DNA from: Acanthosepion lycidas
Lineage: Eukaryota; Mollusca; Cephalopoda; Sepiida; Sepiidae
Length of the DNA: 64,000 nucleotides
Assembly: GCA_963932145.1 (NCBI GenBank)
Contig: OZ010586.1
Coordinates: 48,393,345-48,457,344 of the forward strand
Direction of reading: 5' to 3'
Shown: positions 10,312-22,009 of the stretch, piece after piece
Layout of the letters: each line of letters starts with the position of its first letter
Numbering within the stretch: position 1 is the first letter of the stretch
Program-made: the position numbers and the translations under genes
The notes under the pieces: model-generated
The model's database searches: none
Told to the model about the DNA's origin: nothing
What the model saw: only the letters and a program-made list of their open reading frames with translations

Positions 10312-11640
10312 TATATTTGATGAAAACAAATCAATTGTAATCAATTCAGCAGCGTATCTGCACCCAGAAAATATGTCAATGTAGTACTTACCTATTAACT
10401 ATGGTTGAAAGAAGATAAAACACCCAACAGGTGTTACTATTTATTCGTATATATGATTCCCATCACGCCACAAGTTTTGTGACCTCCATCAAATTCGTTA
10501 TGGAACCATATGTACTGTTGCTATAATCCAAGGGTCTGTCTAGGGAAAAATAACCTGACTGATCCCGTCCCTCTTCAAACTGGTTTTGAATGCTCTTTTC
10601 TTTCTTCTCGTCAACTCTGAGCAAGAGAGCCAACTCATTACTGCTATTTAACCCATAGCTAGAAGGATAGAGGAGAAGATGTATTCCTACATTTCCCAAG
10701 ACTATTTCTGAGAAAGTGAATTTTATGAGCTCCGCCAGAATTTGAACTCAGCACGTCGACATCTATTTCTTAGTTGTTAACTGTTGCACGACCTGAACTA
10801 TTGCATATTTTTAAGCTGGCTTGAAAAATGAAAAACGTATTTTTCCAAAAGCGACTAGCTGGACATCACGGACAACCTGAACAAAAAGAATATAAAAGAA
10901 TAACCACCATTACTATGAAACCGAATTTCATCACATGACAGTTCTTCCTACTCGAAGGGAAGTAGAACCTTCATTCTTTCTTCGCACATTCAATTCTTAT
11001 TACAACCAACATTTCGTTCGAAGCAAAAACTAGGACTCACGACGAAAGAAGACCGAGTTGTATTTCAATAGTCCTGCCAGTAAGACGACGAACACTGACC
11101 TACGAAAAATGTATTATATTAATTAATGCCATTTCAAAAACTCGTTTATCGCAATTGGTATGACAAATGCTATCCTTCGCAAATGTTTGTTTTTTTTTAA
11201 AAACATCCTTATTTCTAATTTTTAAAAACAGTTTTGGAAAAAAAATTTCTTGTGTAAAATATTCCACATTTATTTTTCGATGCCGCCATCTTTTAATAAC
11301 TCCATCATTTTAGAGTATTGTATGGAAACAAAAAAGGAAAATGTTAGTGGTTAAATACTGGTCATATAATCTGCTATATCAGAAATAGGCAACGGGTTCT
11401 GATCATACAAACAAGACTTGAACTGTCATCTGAATAGATCACTGTATAATAATAATAATTCTTCATCTCAGAAAGAGCTGAAAAATTGTGACTATAACAA
11501 CCAATATAAGGATACTAGGGTTATCTCGCCGATTTCTTAATTCGTGCTGCTTCTTTCTCACTGAAACCATCTTTGAGCTTCCCAGCTCAGGAATTGAACT
11601 CCTAATTACTCTGTCACAAAATTCACGAACGAACTCTTGG
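10312..11640. other. Mostly featureless; weak SINE-like B box near 10.74 kb
   Basis: Near 10,735-10,750 the minus strand reads gctgagttcaaattc, B-box-like, next to a body with ccatagct and tttcccaag that loosely resembles SINE B. It is too decayed to delimit. Nothing else was recognised. Confidence 0.3.
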
Positions 11641-11659
11641 CTGTTCTCACGATAAAGGA

Positions 11660-11775
11660 TGGCCGAAACGTTGTGATAATCGCAACAAAGATGGGGACAA
11701 TAGTTTGCGCGAAAATCCTGTAAATAATGATAAATCCTAATTCCAGAAATTCAGAGAGAAAAGACAGAGATTTCG
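11660..11775 (+). mobile_element. SINE A tail fragment
   Basis: The stretch ggccgaaacgttgtgataat, followed by caaagatggggacaatagt, matches the 3' half of SINE A. Head and first half are absent. Confidence 0.65.
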
Positions 11776-11814
11776 TATCAGTTCTTTAAATTCTTTTTCG
11801 GTATAACTGTTTAG

Positions 11815-12072
11815 ATTAAAAAAAAAAAGTTTTCCTTTAAAATGAGCCCCATTTTTATTACATGGTCTACATTCCAAATCTCGAATTACTTCAAAACCTG
11901 TTGACCAGGCAGTGAGATAGCCATTAATATCGGGACGTTTACGCATTGATCGCTTTCTAGAACCGGAATCAGGGCGTTCCTTATACTTATTTTCAAAAAG
12001 TCGTCGGCACTCAAGTTTTATCATCTTTATAGGAAGCCCAAAGCTTATCTTGAATTCCAGACTTGTGTCCAA
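11815..12072 (-). other. Unrecognised open frame
   Basis: A minus-strand frame opens upstream without ATG (first candidate start is TTG at 12072) and runs into the SINE A tail. It has balanced composition, two basic patches (RKRSMRKR) and a CRPC pair. I recognise no family. It could be an old exon, a transposon remnant or chance. Confidence 0.2.
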
Positions 12073-12431
12073 AATAAGTGGGGTGTGCTTAGTTTTATAA
12101 AATTATGTTTTCCCTTAGTTTCCACAGGATGTAATAGGATGTAAGCAGTATCTTCTGAATGAACTTTCACTTTTCGGAAAGAAAAGACAAGAGTTGTTAC
12201 TTAAATCTAAACTACTTGCACTAAATCGCTACTTTAGATACCAGATGACCTTTCTGCGTATCTTTGTCAATAACTTGATATCCCTTTTTTATACACCGTG
12301 AAAAAGCATCCAACAGTTCTAACAGTTGTTATGAAAACAATTCTGTTCGACTTCTTTGGTTGATCAACAAGACCGGTTAAGACCACTGGTAGTTCAAAAT
12401 AGCTTCCGTCGTCGATATAACTACTTTGACG

Positions 12432-12982
12432 GGGCGCCACGAGGCAGTGTAATGGTTATCAAGCTTGTCTCGTTAGAACAATTACGGCTGAGTAGTGAGT
12501 TAGATCCTCACCGGGTGCGCCATACTTTCGGCCCTGTGCCACATCTAAGCTACGCAAAGAATATAACCACGTGCTTTCCGATGTAGTGCAATGGCGAGCG
12601 AGCTTGTCTCGCCAGATCAATTACGACTGAGTAGTGAGTTCGATCCTCACTGGGTGCCCCATACTTTCGGCCTTGTGCCACATCTAAGCTACGCAAAGAA
12701 TATAACCACGTGCTTTCCGATGTAGTGCAATGGCGAGCGAGCTTGTCTCGCTAGATCAATTACGACTGAGTAGTGAGTTCGATCCTCACTGGGTACCCCA
12801 TACTTTCGGCCTTGTGCCACATTTAAGCTACGCAAAGAATATAACCACGTGCTTTCCGACGTAGTGCAATTGCGAGCGAGCCTGTCTCACCAGATAAATT
12901 ACGACCTAGTAGTGAGTTCGATCCTCACTGGGTGCCCCATACTTTCGGCCTTGTGCCACATCTAAGCTACGCTTGGAAAATC
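12432..12982 (+). mobile_element. SINE C, four tandem units of 139 bp
   Basis: Four head-to-tail copies. The landmark gtgctttcc falls at 12571, 12710 and 12849, exactly 139 bp apart. Each unit has a tRNA-like T arm (GTGAG-TTCGATC-CTCAC), an acceptor-like GGGTGCCCC and the tail phrase CTTTCGGCCTTGTGCCACAT. Near-identity and exact spacing point to DNA-level tandem amplification of one retroposed copy. The last unit ends in the single-copy tail ctacgcttggaaaatcacta. Confidence 0.9.
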
Positions 12983-13689
12983 ACTATAACTAATTTGACG
13001 TTGAAAAGTTTGCCTGATGTGCAGCTTGAACATTTGGAAGAGAGAATCCGATAGTATATTAAGATAAAATCATAATTTTCCGAGTGTCAATATCTCAAAA
13101 AGGCAGATCCAATTTAATAAAACTAAAGTAGCAACACACGGCTTAATTATCTGCCCTTGAATGAGATATAATTTATGCGCATGTGAATTGGTAAGCTATG
13201 CAGCAAGCGCTGTAATATAATTCATCTGGTTTGTCGGTGGCCATTCTTTCGAGCGACTGCACGTGTACTTTCAGGCCTCAGTTTTAACCCATCTTTTATT
13301 CCGAAGCCGCATCACAGACGCAAATGCACGGCAAAGTCAACACTCAATTAATCCTGTTCCCTTGCAGGATTCATGTTTTTCTTTTACTAATTGATCACTC
13401 TATACAAGGCCCAAGAACCACTCGAGGTACATGGTTATTGAAAGAGGTTGCTGTATGAACGTGAGCGAAGAGGGTAAGAAATACATATTATGTAAGAAAG
13501 ATAACGGTTAATTTTAAACTTAAAGTGGTTAAGTTTGTTTTGAATTGTTACATAGGAATAAAGTGTCGGCAGCGACACTTGAGTTTGAACATAGATCGCC
13601 AGTGAGCAAACACAGGCGATCCCATTATTGAATTAAGTAGACCACGTGATCATAGAGGAAACGCATATATGAGAGGTATCGGGTGTCTA
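12983..13689. other. No recognisable feature
   Basis: Unremarkable sequence between the SINE array and a minisatellite. A short inverted pair, gtgtcggcagcgacac, lies at about 13563. Confidence 0.45.
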
Positions 13690-14040
13690 ATTGATAGTTA
13701 TTCCTAGTCTATCCTCTATTATTATTCGGATCGCTATTTCTAGTTTATCCTCTATAACTACGAGGATCGCTATTTCTAGTCTATCCTCTATTACTATTCA
13801 GATTGCTTCTTCTAGTCTATCCTCTATTATTATTCGGATCGCTATTTCTAGTATCTCTTCTACTACTATTCGGATCGCTATTTCTTGTCTATCCTCTATT
13901 ACTATTCGGATCGCTATATCTAGCATATCCTCTATTACTATTAGGATCGCTATTTCTAGCCTATCATCTATTACTTTTTAGGATCGCTATTTTCACTCTA
14001 TCCCTCTATTCTATATGAATCGCTATTCCCTACACTATTA
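13690..14040 (+). repeat. 36-bp minisatellite
   Basis: About nine diverged copies of a 36-bp unit with the core ggatcgctatttctag plus tctatcctctattactat. Because 36 is a multiple of 3, the array is open in more than one frame (for example 13691-13981), giving a 12-residue Ser/Ile repeat that need not be expressed. Confidence 0.9.
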
Positions 14041-15255
14041 CCTATACTATTTCTCTTTAGATTACTATGCGGTGGTTACTTTCGAGCGAGTGTTATCGAG
14101 CAAATATTATTAGTGCGAGTGTAATTCGAAGGCGTCTGACACCAGTATTGTTCAACGGCGTGACTATAGTTATATCTGCGATTACAAAGACTCTACTACA
14201 ACGAGTATTACGAAAGTGACAACGAGTTTTCGTTGACATTACAAAATGAATGACAAAACCTTCACTTGTGAATCATTTCCGCAAAGAAGCCGTTCTTGAG
14301 AAGAAGTTGGCCGAATAAAATTTTCCTTTTATTAATGGTATACCAAGGTAACTGGTTTGTCTCAATGCACATGGCACGGCGTGTCTTAGTTGTGAGTATT
14401 TGAACTAGGGGAAACTAGTTAATGTAGTTCTTCAGAAGTTTATTATACAGGATTATCATTAGGCTGGGTTCAAGTATTGTGTTTACGGTGTCAAGATAAA
14501 CAATCGTCTGCCAAATACTTCAATTTTGCATGTAAGAAATGCGTGGTAAGCCTTGACAGGGACAAGTAATGTTAATTGTAATGGTGAACTTAGCCTTTTT
14601 TATTACTAAATGGTCACAAATTACAAAGCTCAAGAATCACTCAAGTCATTACTAAATAAGGTTGTTTTATGGACGTCTGGGAAGGGAGAAGTAAGTGCAG
14701 ATCATTGGGATACGAATAATCGCTAACGATTGAATCGAGACTTGAAGAGGTTAAGATTGTAGTGTTCGGGAAAGTATCCTCTCGGTAGTCAGTTCCATAA
14801 AGTTGCCATTTCTTCAGCATTCATTGACCGCACAGTTTACGTTACTGTCGATTGAAATATATAATTCTTTTTTTCTTCAAAGAATTTCTCAGGAAATCAG
14901 ACTTCTGACGTACACCGACCATTACTGCTCTTTCTAATATGGTTGGGAGTTTCTTTCCAAACTTTTTGATTAAGTTAGTGTAGAACGCTGACATCTTGAT
15001 TTATAACATTATTTTCCTTCTAGTTAAACGTGCTAGACATTTTAATTGTTACTATAAGAATTCTTCAAGTGATGTGATTTTTATTATTTCGTATAGCACC
15101 TTTTGTGATTCTCTAGTACCATTTTAGACACTTCTGAACAAGTTGGACGCCAATAATGACGTCTAAGTCTAGATCCCATGAGGCTTATTAAGACCATGAT
15201 TCAAGTCTTCAAGTTAATACTTTGATTTTGTAGCCCGTTATGGGGTTGGACAAAA
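14041..15255. other. No recognisable feature
   Basis: Ordinary sequence. A short ATG frame near 14,247 reads MNDKTFTCESF and stops soon after. It resembles the start of a C2H2 zinc-finger repeat but is too short to support that. Confidence 0.4.
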
Positions 15256-15257
15256 GG

Positions 15258-15900
15258 ATTAAAAAAAATCATTTCAGCCCAAGCAAGTTAATAAAGGTAG
15301 AAGTTACTGAATATAAAAGAATATGAGAAAAGAGGGGGACTGTTAAGGAGAGAGAAAAATATGAGAACAGGAATGGTAAGACACATGGCACAGCGGATAA
15401 AGGCGTTAGTTAGATCCCGTGACAGGATCCAAAGAGTTGTGAGTTCAATACCTGGTTAAGGCAGTGGAGAGGGGAATTAACAGGAGATAACTCATAACTG
15501 ACATCCATTAGACATGGCGCGTGGAACTAGAACAGTCTATCACAGTGAGCGAAATAAAGGGTTCAGTTCGACATTCCAACTACCTGAAGAAGGCGAGAGC
15601 ATACAACAGCCGAAACGTTGTGATAAATATGGAAACAAAGATGAGGACAATAGTCCGAATAATGTAAATAGCAATGGAGAAGACAAAAGATAACAATTGA
15701 CATTGTATTTAAACTTTCGAAGCTCAAAACTGACTGGAAAGCAAGAAACCAGAAGAGAGTTCCTCAAGAGAGAAGTGCGAGAGAAGAAACTGTTAGCGTA
15801 GACCCTACGGTTATATTTAGCCAGTTCAACTGTAAAATGGTGAGACCTTGCCGCCAATCTAGTACTGCGCTTAAATTCATAAATTCTAGGTAACATAGTG
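15258..15900 (-). mobile_element. LINE beta 3' end, minus strand, split by a SINE
   Basis: Reading the minus strand, the segment near 15690-15890 translates to a C-terminal reverse-transcriptase region with RLAARSHHFTVELAK and SFFSRTSLL, as in the other LINE beta copies. The conserved 3' end (gcttgggctgaaatgatttt on the minus strand) lies at about 15265-15285. A SINE A copy sits between them. The coding part is 5'-truncated. Confidence 0.75.
15380..15680 (+). mobile_element. SINE A inserted in LINE beta
   Basis: It runs from acatggcacagcggataaag through the B-box-like gagttcaatacc and the CTGAAGA...GAAACG block to aatgtaaatag. Flanks aatggtaagaca and aatggagaagaca may be an imperfect target duplication. 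The insertion interrupts a LINE whose flanks rejoin, so the SINE is younger. Confidence 0.8.
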
Positions 15901-16138
15901 GAAAGTAATATTTATTTTGAATAATATAAAAAATGTAGCAGAAGGCCAAAAGCGGGGATAGAAGACTAGTCTTCAATTTATTTTATCTTAAACTGAACTA
16001 GCCACGATTACTGACCCAAAGATACCACAGTATTCCTTACACCAAAACAACACATCCTTACTTACCATTCTTACTACAGCCACCATAATACCTTCAAGCT
16101 TATGTACTCCTAGACAGTTCACATATATATAATTTGTT

Positions 16139-16258
16139 TGGGGCACCTCGAGGCGGTGTAATAGTTAACAAGCTTGTCTTGCTAGAAAAAGTTCTCACTG
16201 GGTGCCCCATACTTTCGGCCTTGTGCCACATTTAAGGTATGCTTGGAAAATTGCTATA
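16139..16258 (+). mobile_element. SINE C, single copy
   Basis: It starts GGGGCACC, which would pair with GGTGCCCC near 16202-16209 as a tRNA acceptor stem. An internal deletion removes part of the anticodon and T arms. The tail ctttcggccttgtgccacat is intact. Confidence 0.75.
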
Positions 16259-16344
16259 TACAATTTGTCTGTGGGGTAGAATCAAAATAATAACATTTAA
16301 AAATGAAAGCCCAATGAATATTTACAATAAATACAATTTATAAT

Positions 16345-16452
16345 GATTTTTCAAACTTAGATGTGGCACAAAGTCTAAATTAAGGGGCACCCAGTGAGGA
16401 TTGAACTCACTACTCAGTAGCGAGACAAGCTTGCTAATAAATGCACCACGTC
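16345..16452 (-). mobile_element. SINE C, minus strand
   Basis: The reverse complement shows the head (ggtgcatttattagcaagcttgtctcg region), the T arm gagttcaatcctcac and the acceptor GGGTGCCCC, then a diverged tail. It lies in opposite orientation to the copy at 16139. Confidence 0.75.
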
Positions 16453-17890
16453 AAAATGCCCAATAAATACAATTTATAAACAAGAGACTAAATAAAATAG
16501 TGTTAGTAAAAAAAATCCTTTACCACAGAAGAAAGTTAGAACAATTACGATGAAAACGTTTGTAGAAAAAGTACAGGGAAGCTACGTCACGGCGGTTGAA
16601 AAGCGACTGAAGCCGAGTTGTCAGGTCAGACGATTGCAGATTGCAATAAAATTGCAGATTCTTTGGATTGTATCAAGGTTCTCTAAAGGTATAGCAGTTT
16701 TTGGCATCTAAATATATAGTTCTAGCGCAAACTATCCTCTGTTTATTATTTTCTAATTTATTTACTAAATTTGTTTTAATTAGTCCAGACACCCAAGTAA
16801 TATTTTCAGCGTTTAGAATGTATTAATTCCGCATTCTGAATTTTTTATGATAGATTCCGATTATGTTCAGTTGCTACTCTTGTTCCAAGTAGAATATATC
16901 ATCAAGTAGGGTTATCTCAATGGAATTTGAAATATGTCAGTGGCTACGTGGTATGCTTTAAAAGTCAATCTGTGAATTTAGCACAAAGGGTGAAAAGCGC
17001 CATTAAAATTACCATTTGAAGCTTTAAATGTAGTCAAGCGGCATTTTGATTTCGACTAACAACGGCTCAACATTCTCGCTTCAGAACCGCTCCCGCGCTC
17101 GGCTAATTACAGACTTTGGACAGACAATCATTGCAAGAGCGTTTCTATTTCGATGCGATTGCTGTCTTCATTTTCTTCCAATCACATCCCGATTCCATTT
17201 ACCTGGCCATTGAAAACATCAAGCAAAATAGGCCGGGGAGCCTGTGACTCAATCCCGTTTCGACCGTATTAAGCAAATCTCATTAATACTCAGGGTAAAA
17301 AGAGGCTAATGAGAAAGATTCAGGGATCGAAGAAAGTAGAAAGTAGCCCCATTAAACAGTGCCAGCCTATCTACATCAAGGTCGTCAGTGTTCAAGTTTA
17401 ATCCTCCTCCGACTTTCCATGTGACACTGTCCTTCCTCGTCTCCGAGGAGAACGGCTTTGGGCACACCTGTGTATAGGCATGCATATATATCGGGTCGCC
17501 TTCTTCGTCACTCCACGATACTGACAATTACGACGTTGCGCTACGCGGAAGCTAAATAAAGACAAGGCTTCTTCAATTCACAAACAACAGGTTCTCATGA
17601 TTATGCTACCTCATCTAACCTTCTCGCTCGATCTCAGAGTTGCCGCCAGGTGGCGAAATAAGAGGATACTTACAAGATTCTAAATTGCAATTAGTTTTCT
17701 ACTGCCAAGAGAAAAAGTAGCTTGAAGCACATCTCGAAAGAGAAAAATATATATATATAGCTGCCAAAAAATGTCAAATATATTTATGGAATATTGACGA
17801 TGATACACAAACGTTATCAGTACTGGAATAGCTGGTTGTATTCAATTTACCATATACTCTAACCTATAATATTTTGTTTATGGGTGTAAG
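16453..17890. other. No confirmed feature; one unrecognised frame
   Basis: A minus-strand frame, 17306-17527 (TTG start), has balanced composition with SWSDEEGDPIYMHAYTQ near its start and GGGLNLNTDDLDVDRLALF later. I recognise no family. No clear splice sites bound it. It might be a decayed exon. A short TA run lies near 17,747. Confidence 0.3.
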
Positions 17891-17902
17891 CAGATGAAAG
17901 CG

Positions 17903-17910
17903 CGCGCGCG

Positions 17911-17945
<35 letters not shown>

Positions 17946-18097
17946 GGCCTGACGATTGCATATAGCATGAAACAGACTGTCGCCTCTAAGTGTTGACTTC
18001 TATGTTCACTTTTATATTCACATACGCTCTATCTCTGATATTGAGCACTTTATTCCATAAATATAGCACACCTTATTAAGACTATATTTCTTCATAT

Positions 18098-18152
<55 letters not shown>
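17903..18152. repeat. GC/AC/TA microsatellites
   Basis: A compound run of CG, CA and TA dinucleotides at about 17903-17945, and about 48 bp of TA at 18104-18151. Confidence 0.95.
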
Positions 18153-18340
18153 GGCGGCAATATAGTCACAATAAATTTACCTGCAATAACAATTAACCCA
18201 GAAATTTTTTTTATTAAAATGGTTCTGGTTAATTCGGTTTAAAATGCTATGGTAAACAATAGTAAATTCATTACCGATACAGTTCGAACTGCAACCCACC
18301 TTATTATAAGTAACTTTAACTGCATGGTGACTTTATTGCA

Positions 18341-18344
18341 CCCC

Positions 18345-18390
<46 letters not shown>
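18341..18390 (+). repeat. CT/TA microsatellite
   Basis: A (CT)n run followed directly by (AT)n, at the upstream edge of PLE-2. Confidence 0.95.
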
Positions 18391-18391
<1 letters not shown>

Positions 18392-19060
18392 TAAAGTCTT
18401 AATTCATAGGGCACTTAAGATATGTTCTGATAGCCTTCTCTGCGGTGAAATTGAGTTTGTTAGGATGACACTTTAAAAACACGGATATCCATAATGTCAT
18501 TAGTAAATTTCATAGGTTTAAGCCGCATTTTGTTGATAAATGCCCAGTTTATCTGCGTCTTCCCTATAATTATATAGACGAATTTCATGTATGATCAATA
18601 GCTGTTATTTTTGGCGAATGTTAGGGTGATATTTGTTACCCGTCCTGTTTTCTCTTCCATTCGTAAGGATGTACTCCATCCCACCATCATATTAATTCAG
18701 TGATTTACCAATATAAGTGTAGTTGTGGGCTCGATTACATACGGAGGACGTCCCAGCGTTTGGATCCGAGAATAAAACAGCATTTACCCACCAGGATTTT
18801 GAATCCGGCTGTCAGGAAGAGCCAAATAACCAATACTTCTGGCTCTGCTATTGATGAGCATATAATAAATAGTAGGAAATGCGTGGTTAATTTTAATGCG
18901 GGCCGTTTTTTGATTTTATCTAAGTCCCACTTCACATTTCACCTCAAGGTTCTAGAGTCCTTGTGTATATCAGATCCCGTGGGCCTTTCCTCGGTAAACA
19001 GAGGGAATGCTTACTGGATCTGAATGTTATTGGACTCTACTTTCTTGAAATTCATTTTTT
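18390..19060 (+). mobile_element. PLE-2: GIY-YIG retroelement remnant
   Basis: Pieces in more than one frame include KVLIHRALKICS, then KCPVYLRLPYNYIDEF, then VIYQYKCSCGLDYIRRTSQR (18700 onward) with RIKQHLP, SAIDEHI and FHLKVLESL. The order is a thumb-like region followed by a GIY-YIG-type nuclease, where YIR replaces the expected YIG. This matches Penelope-like elements of a lineage distinct from PLE-1 and PLE-3. The copy is 5'-truncated and broken in several places. Confidence 0.7.
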
Positions 19061-19134
19061 CCTCTTCCATTTCATTTCATTCGTTAATTTAATTTACACG
19101 CTTTTATAAATTTTCTATTCCCAGAAAAATAAGC

Positions 19135-19246
19135 TTTTTTTTTTTTTTTTTTTTTAATAAAAAATGCCTTATAAATTTCGTCTTTTCCTGGCTATTATTA
19201 AATTCTGTACCACAAAAAACTTACATATATATATATACATATATAC

Positions 19247-19296
<50 letters not shown>
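19135..19296. repeat. Poly-T run and TA/TACA microsatellite
   Basis: About 18 T near 19137-19156, then TA/TACA repeats at 19223-19296. Frames rich in Ile-Tyr across it are artefacts. Confidence 0.95.
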
Positions 19297-19639
19297 GCGG
19301 TACTTTTTGGAAAGCGCTCAATATCAGTGATAGAGAAAACATTTAACAAACTCATCAATCCAGTTAACATGTTTGTATCGTTTATATATATATAAAAAAA
19401 TAAAAGCAAACAATTCTTCTGTAATATCAGAAATTGCTTTCGATCAATGAATGCAAACTATTTCCTGTATGACGGGGGGTGGCGGGGTCGAGGGTGTTCT
19501 TGTCTTGACAGGGTTCAAAAGGGTTTTCTGGGGTTGAATGATTTTCCGATCTACAGCTCCTCTTCTATAGAAGAGGAGTCGCGAATCTATCGCAATTAGT
19601 TGCACTAGTTGACATTTACAGCGAAGTGCTCCCTTGCTA

Positions 19640-19770
19640 TATTCACGGCCGCTAATCATCTCCATTCGCCACTATCCATTATATCACCAGTAATTCTAAG
19701 CCTACAGCGTCTGGTATTCTCAAGCTACTGACCAGGCTCAAAGTTGCTTAACTTCGGTGATTGTAGGGAA
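19640..19770 (-). mobile_element. 5S rRNA/tRNA composite SINE
   Basis: On the minus strand, 19770 to 19698 resembles the 3' two-thirds of 5S rRNA: CACCGAAGTTAAGCAAC, GAGCCTGGTCAGTA, then GAATACCAGACGCTGTAGGC. It is followed at once by a tRNA-like head, ggtgatataatggatagtgg (about 19687-19668), as in SINE B. The same join is at 28.85 kb. It is therefore a mobile composite, not a 5S gene, since the 5S 5' end is missing. Confidence 0.7.
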
Positions 19771-19779
19771 ACCACTATT

Positions 19780-20435
19780 TCAACATGATGTGGCCTTAAC
19801 CTTACCAATACGCTCACTCCACATGAAGAAAAACACATAAAAACGTCTATTGGAGTATGTATATAGGGATTTAATAAGCGAAACTTAGATGTGTGTTAAA
19901 TGAAAAGTGTTCTGTTCAACAAGGCAGGATATTCATATCGCGTCAGCAGGCAGATATGATACTGAGGAAGGTGCTGGTTAGGTCTTAAATTACACTTGCT
20001 AACATTAAAGCAACCTTCGCAGCAAACACTCGCTATGTCATGTACACTCTGACGACTCATTTCTTCCGTATCCCATTAATAGGAAGAAAGTCCCATTCAA
20101 CCAGCTTCTTCCCATGAACCCTTACTTTGTGGAACGGAAACCCAGCTGGATGCTTTCTCAATCGCTACAATCTTGACCCCTCTAAGTCTAGGGTCAACAG
20201 TCCTCTATCCTGCATATCCCCATAATCTGTACCTCTGACATGTTCCTCTTGCGTGCACACAACAACCGCATTCAGCAAGCGCTCTACCTTGACTGTCTCT
20301 TGTGCCTTGAATTGGGTAAACATTAGTAAAAGAAAAATACACTGAGTGCAAATAGTTAATTTAGTAAAAAATCTCCAATTATCTATAGCTTTGATATTTT
20401 ATTTATTTTCATTTATTCACTTAGGATATTTTGCG
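19780..20435. other. No recognisable feature
   Basis: Mixed sequence just upstream of a LINE 3' end. Part near 20,100-20,300 may be older LINE sequence, but nothing readable remains. Confidence 0.4.
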
Positions 20436-20439
20436 CCGA

Positions 20440-20935
20440 TGTGTGGTCACCACTCCCCTACATCTACTGACTTGGCATTTCGACTTCAGTCACTTTCTCA
20501 CCGACGTGATGTAGCTTCCCTCTGTCTTTTCTACAAATATTTCCATGGTTACTGTTCTGTCGAGCTTTTTTTTCCCCTGATGCCCTGACTACAGGAATTT
20601 AAGCTTGCTACTAGATTGGCATCTAGGTCCCACCCTTTTACTGTTGAAATAGCTAAATGTAAACGTCACTTCTACTCTAAAAGTTTCCTTTCTAGTACTT
20701 CCGGCTAGTGGAACTCCCTTCCTCCTATGTGCTTCCCTGATAATTACAATCTTTAAAAATTTAAATGCAACGTCAGCCGTCATCTTCTGTTGACTTGACC
20801 GCCGATCAACTTTTATTCTTTCCTCTATCAACCTCTATATCCAGTCTTTTCTCTCACTTTCACTCTTTTTAACCCCTTGCGTACTAGTGGCATCTCCGCC
20901 TTGCTTGGTGTGAAAGGATTAAAATAAAATCTCTT
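20440..20935 (+). mobile_element. LINE beta 3' end, plus strand
   Basis: Frame pieces read LAFRLQSLSHRRDVASLCLF and YKYFHGYCS (20470-20560), then, after a frameshift near 20590, EFKLATRLASRSHPFTVEIA and a WNSLPP motif. This is the C-terminal part of a CR1/Jockey-type reverse-transcriptase protein. The 3' end has the conserved ccttgcgtactagtggc and gcttggtgtgaaaggatta. It is 5'-truncated, as is usual for LINEs, and has internal stops. Confidence 0.8.
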
Positions 20936-21110
20936 TCTGGCAGATGCTGCCGTTATTCCGGTACATCTCTTCATATCAATCCAAGATATGTGTGATCGTC
21001 ACTGTCGCAGCTTGCCCTCCATTGGGCCCACCAGAATGTCGAAGAATGTTTGAAAACTTGGCAAAATTTTGGAAATTATAACACAAAAATGGAAAACTAT
21101 TCATCTACAC
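20936..21110. other. Short unassigned spacer
   Basis: No repeat or gene recognised between the LINE end and the mariner remnants. Confidence 0.4.
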
Positions 21111-21114
21111 TTGC

Positions 21115-21440
21115 CCTTTTAGTAGGCGTCATAAGGCTGGAATGATGACGAATAGGTGACGAATTTTCGGCCACATTCTCGTGCACCAGCAATGTTTTCA
21201 CCTGAACGGCGTAAACAAGCACGCAGTGGGTTTTTTTCACATCTGCCACAGACCCAGTTTGTTTGAATTTACGAAGAAATTTTTCCAGTTACACCCTCGG
21301 TTGGTCGATTATGTTGACCACAAAATCGCGAAGTGCGCGAAATGCATTTCTGTTTGAACGTCCATTCTCGTAATAGGCTCCGATAACTTTAACATTCTGT
21401 TTGATTGTTAATCTTTCCGTGGCTGAAATTGTCAAATCTG
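21115..21440 (-). mobile_element. Mariner transposase N-terminal remnant
   Basis: Translating the minus strand from about 21418 gives RLTIKQNVKVIGAYYENGRS, then FRALRDF, then FLRKFKQTGSVADVKK and VAENSSPIR. This is the helix-turn-helix DNA-binding half of a mariner/Tc1-type transposase. Premature stops and frame changes show it is dead. It duplicates the start of the adjacent copy at 21468-21790, including its leader (attagacgcttaaa). Confidence 0.7.
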
Positions 21441-21467
21441 AAAGAAAAAATCATTAGACGCTTAAAC

Positions 21468-21790
21468 TTAAAATTTATTATAAAAATAACTGATTTCAAC
21501 ATTAAATAACAATATCAGTTGATATATTGTAAAATCCACCAACCCAACCCGACTCAAATAATATTTAGGACCCTTAGCTTCATAAATATGACCCCACATG
21601 ATGAGATCTAAAGGCATCAAGTCGCACAATCTTGATGGCCAATTGACTTTGTTGTTTCGAGAGATGATGCGACCTGGGAATTTCTCATTGCATTTGTTTG
21701 AACGTCCATTTATGTAATAGGCTTCGATAACTTTAACACGTTGTTTGATTGTTAATCTTTCCATGGTTGAAATTGGCAAAGAGTTAAGTT
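21468..21790 (-). mobile_element. Internally deleted mariner transposase
   Basis: The frame at 21468-21779 begins RLTIKQRVKVIEAYYINGRS (N-terminal helix-turn-helix) and jumps to FPGRIISRN, VNWPSRLCDLMPLDLIMWG. The second part corresponds to the last acidic-residue region of the catalytic domain (WPSRSCDLTPLDFFLWG in intact relatives). The middle of the protein is deleted, as in many non-autonomous mariner copies. Confidence 0.75.
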
Positions 21791-22009
21791 AAGTCTGAAA
21801 GAAAAAGAAAAAAAAAATCATTAGACGCTTAAATTTAATACACATTTAAAATCGGGCCAAGTTATTGGAACAACGTATATATAAAGCGACTGCTAAAAAT
21901 TTCACCATCCATCAAAGGAGATCTCCCACAAAAAAAAAAAACAAAAAAAAAACCCTAAAGATCTTGTATTTTGTTATTTAGTCATATTTTAGGATAACTT
22001 AGGCGCCTT

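Noticed and set aside
14247-14300. Zinc-finger gene start (KTFTCESF)
   Set aside because: The frame ends after about 17 codons and no further finger repeat follows.
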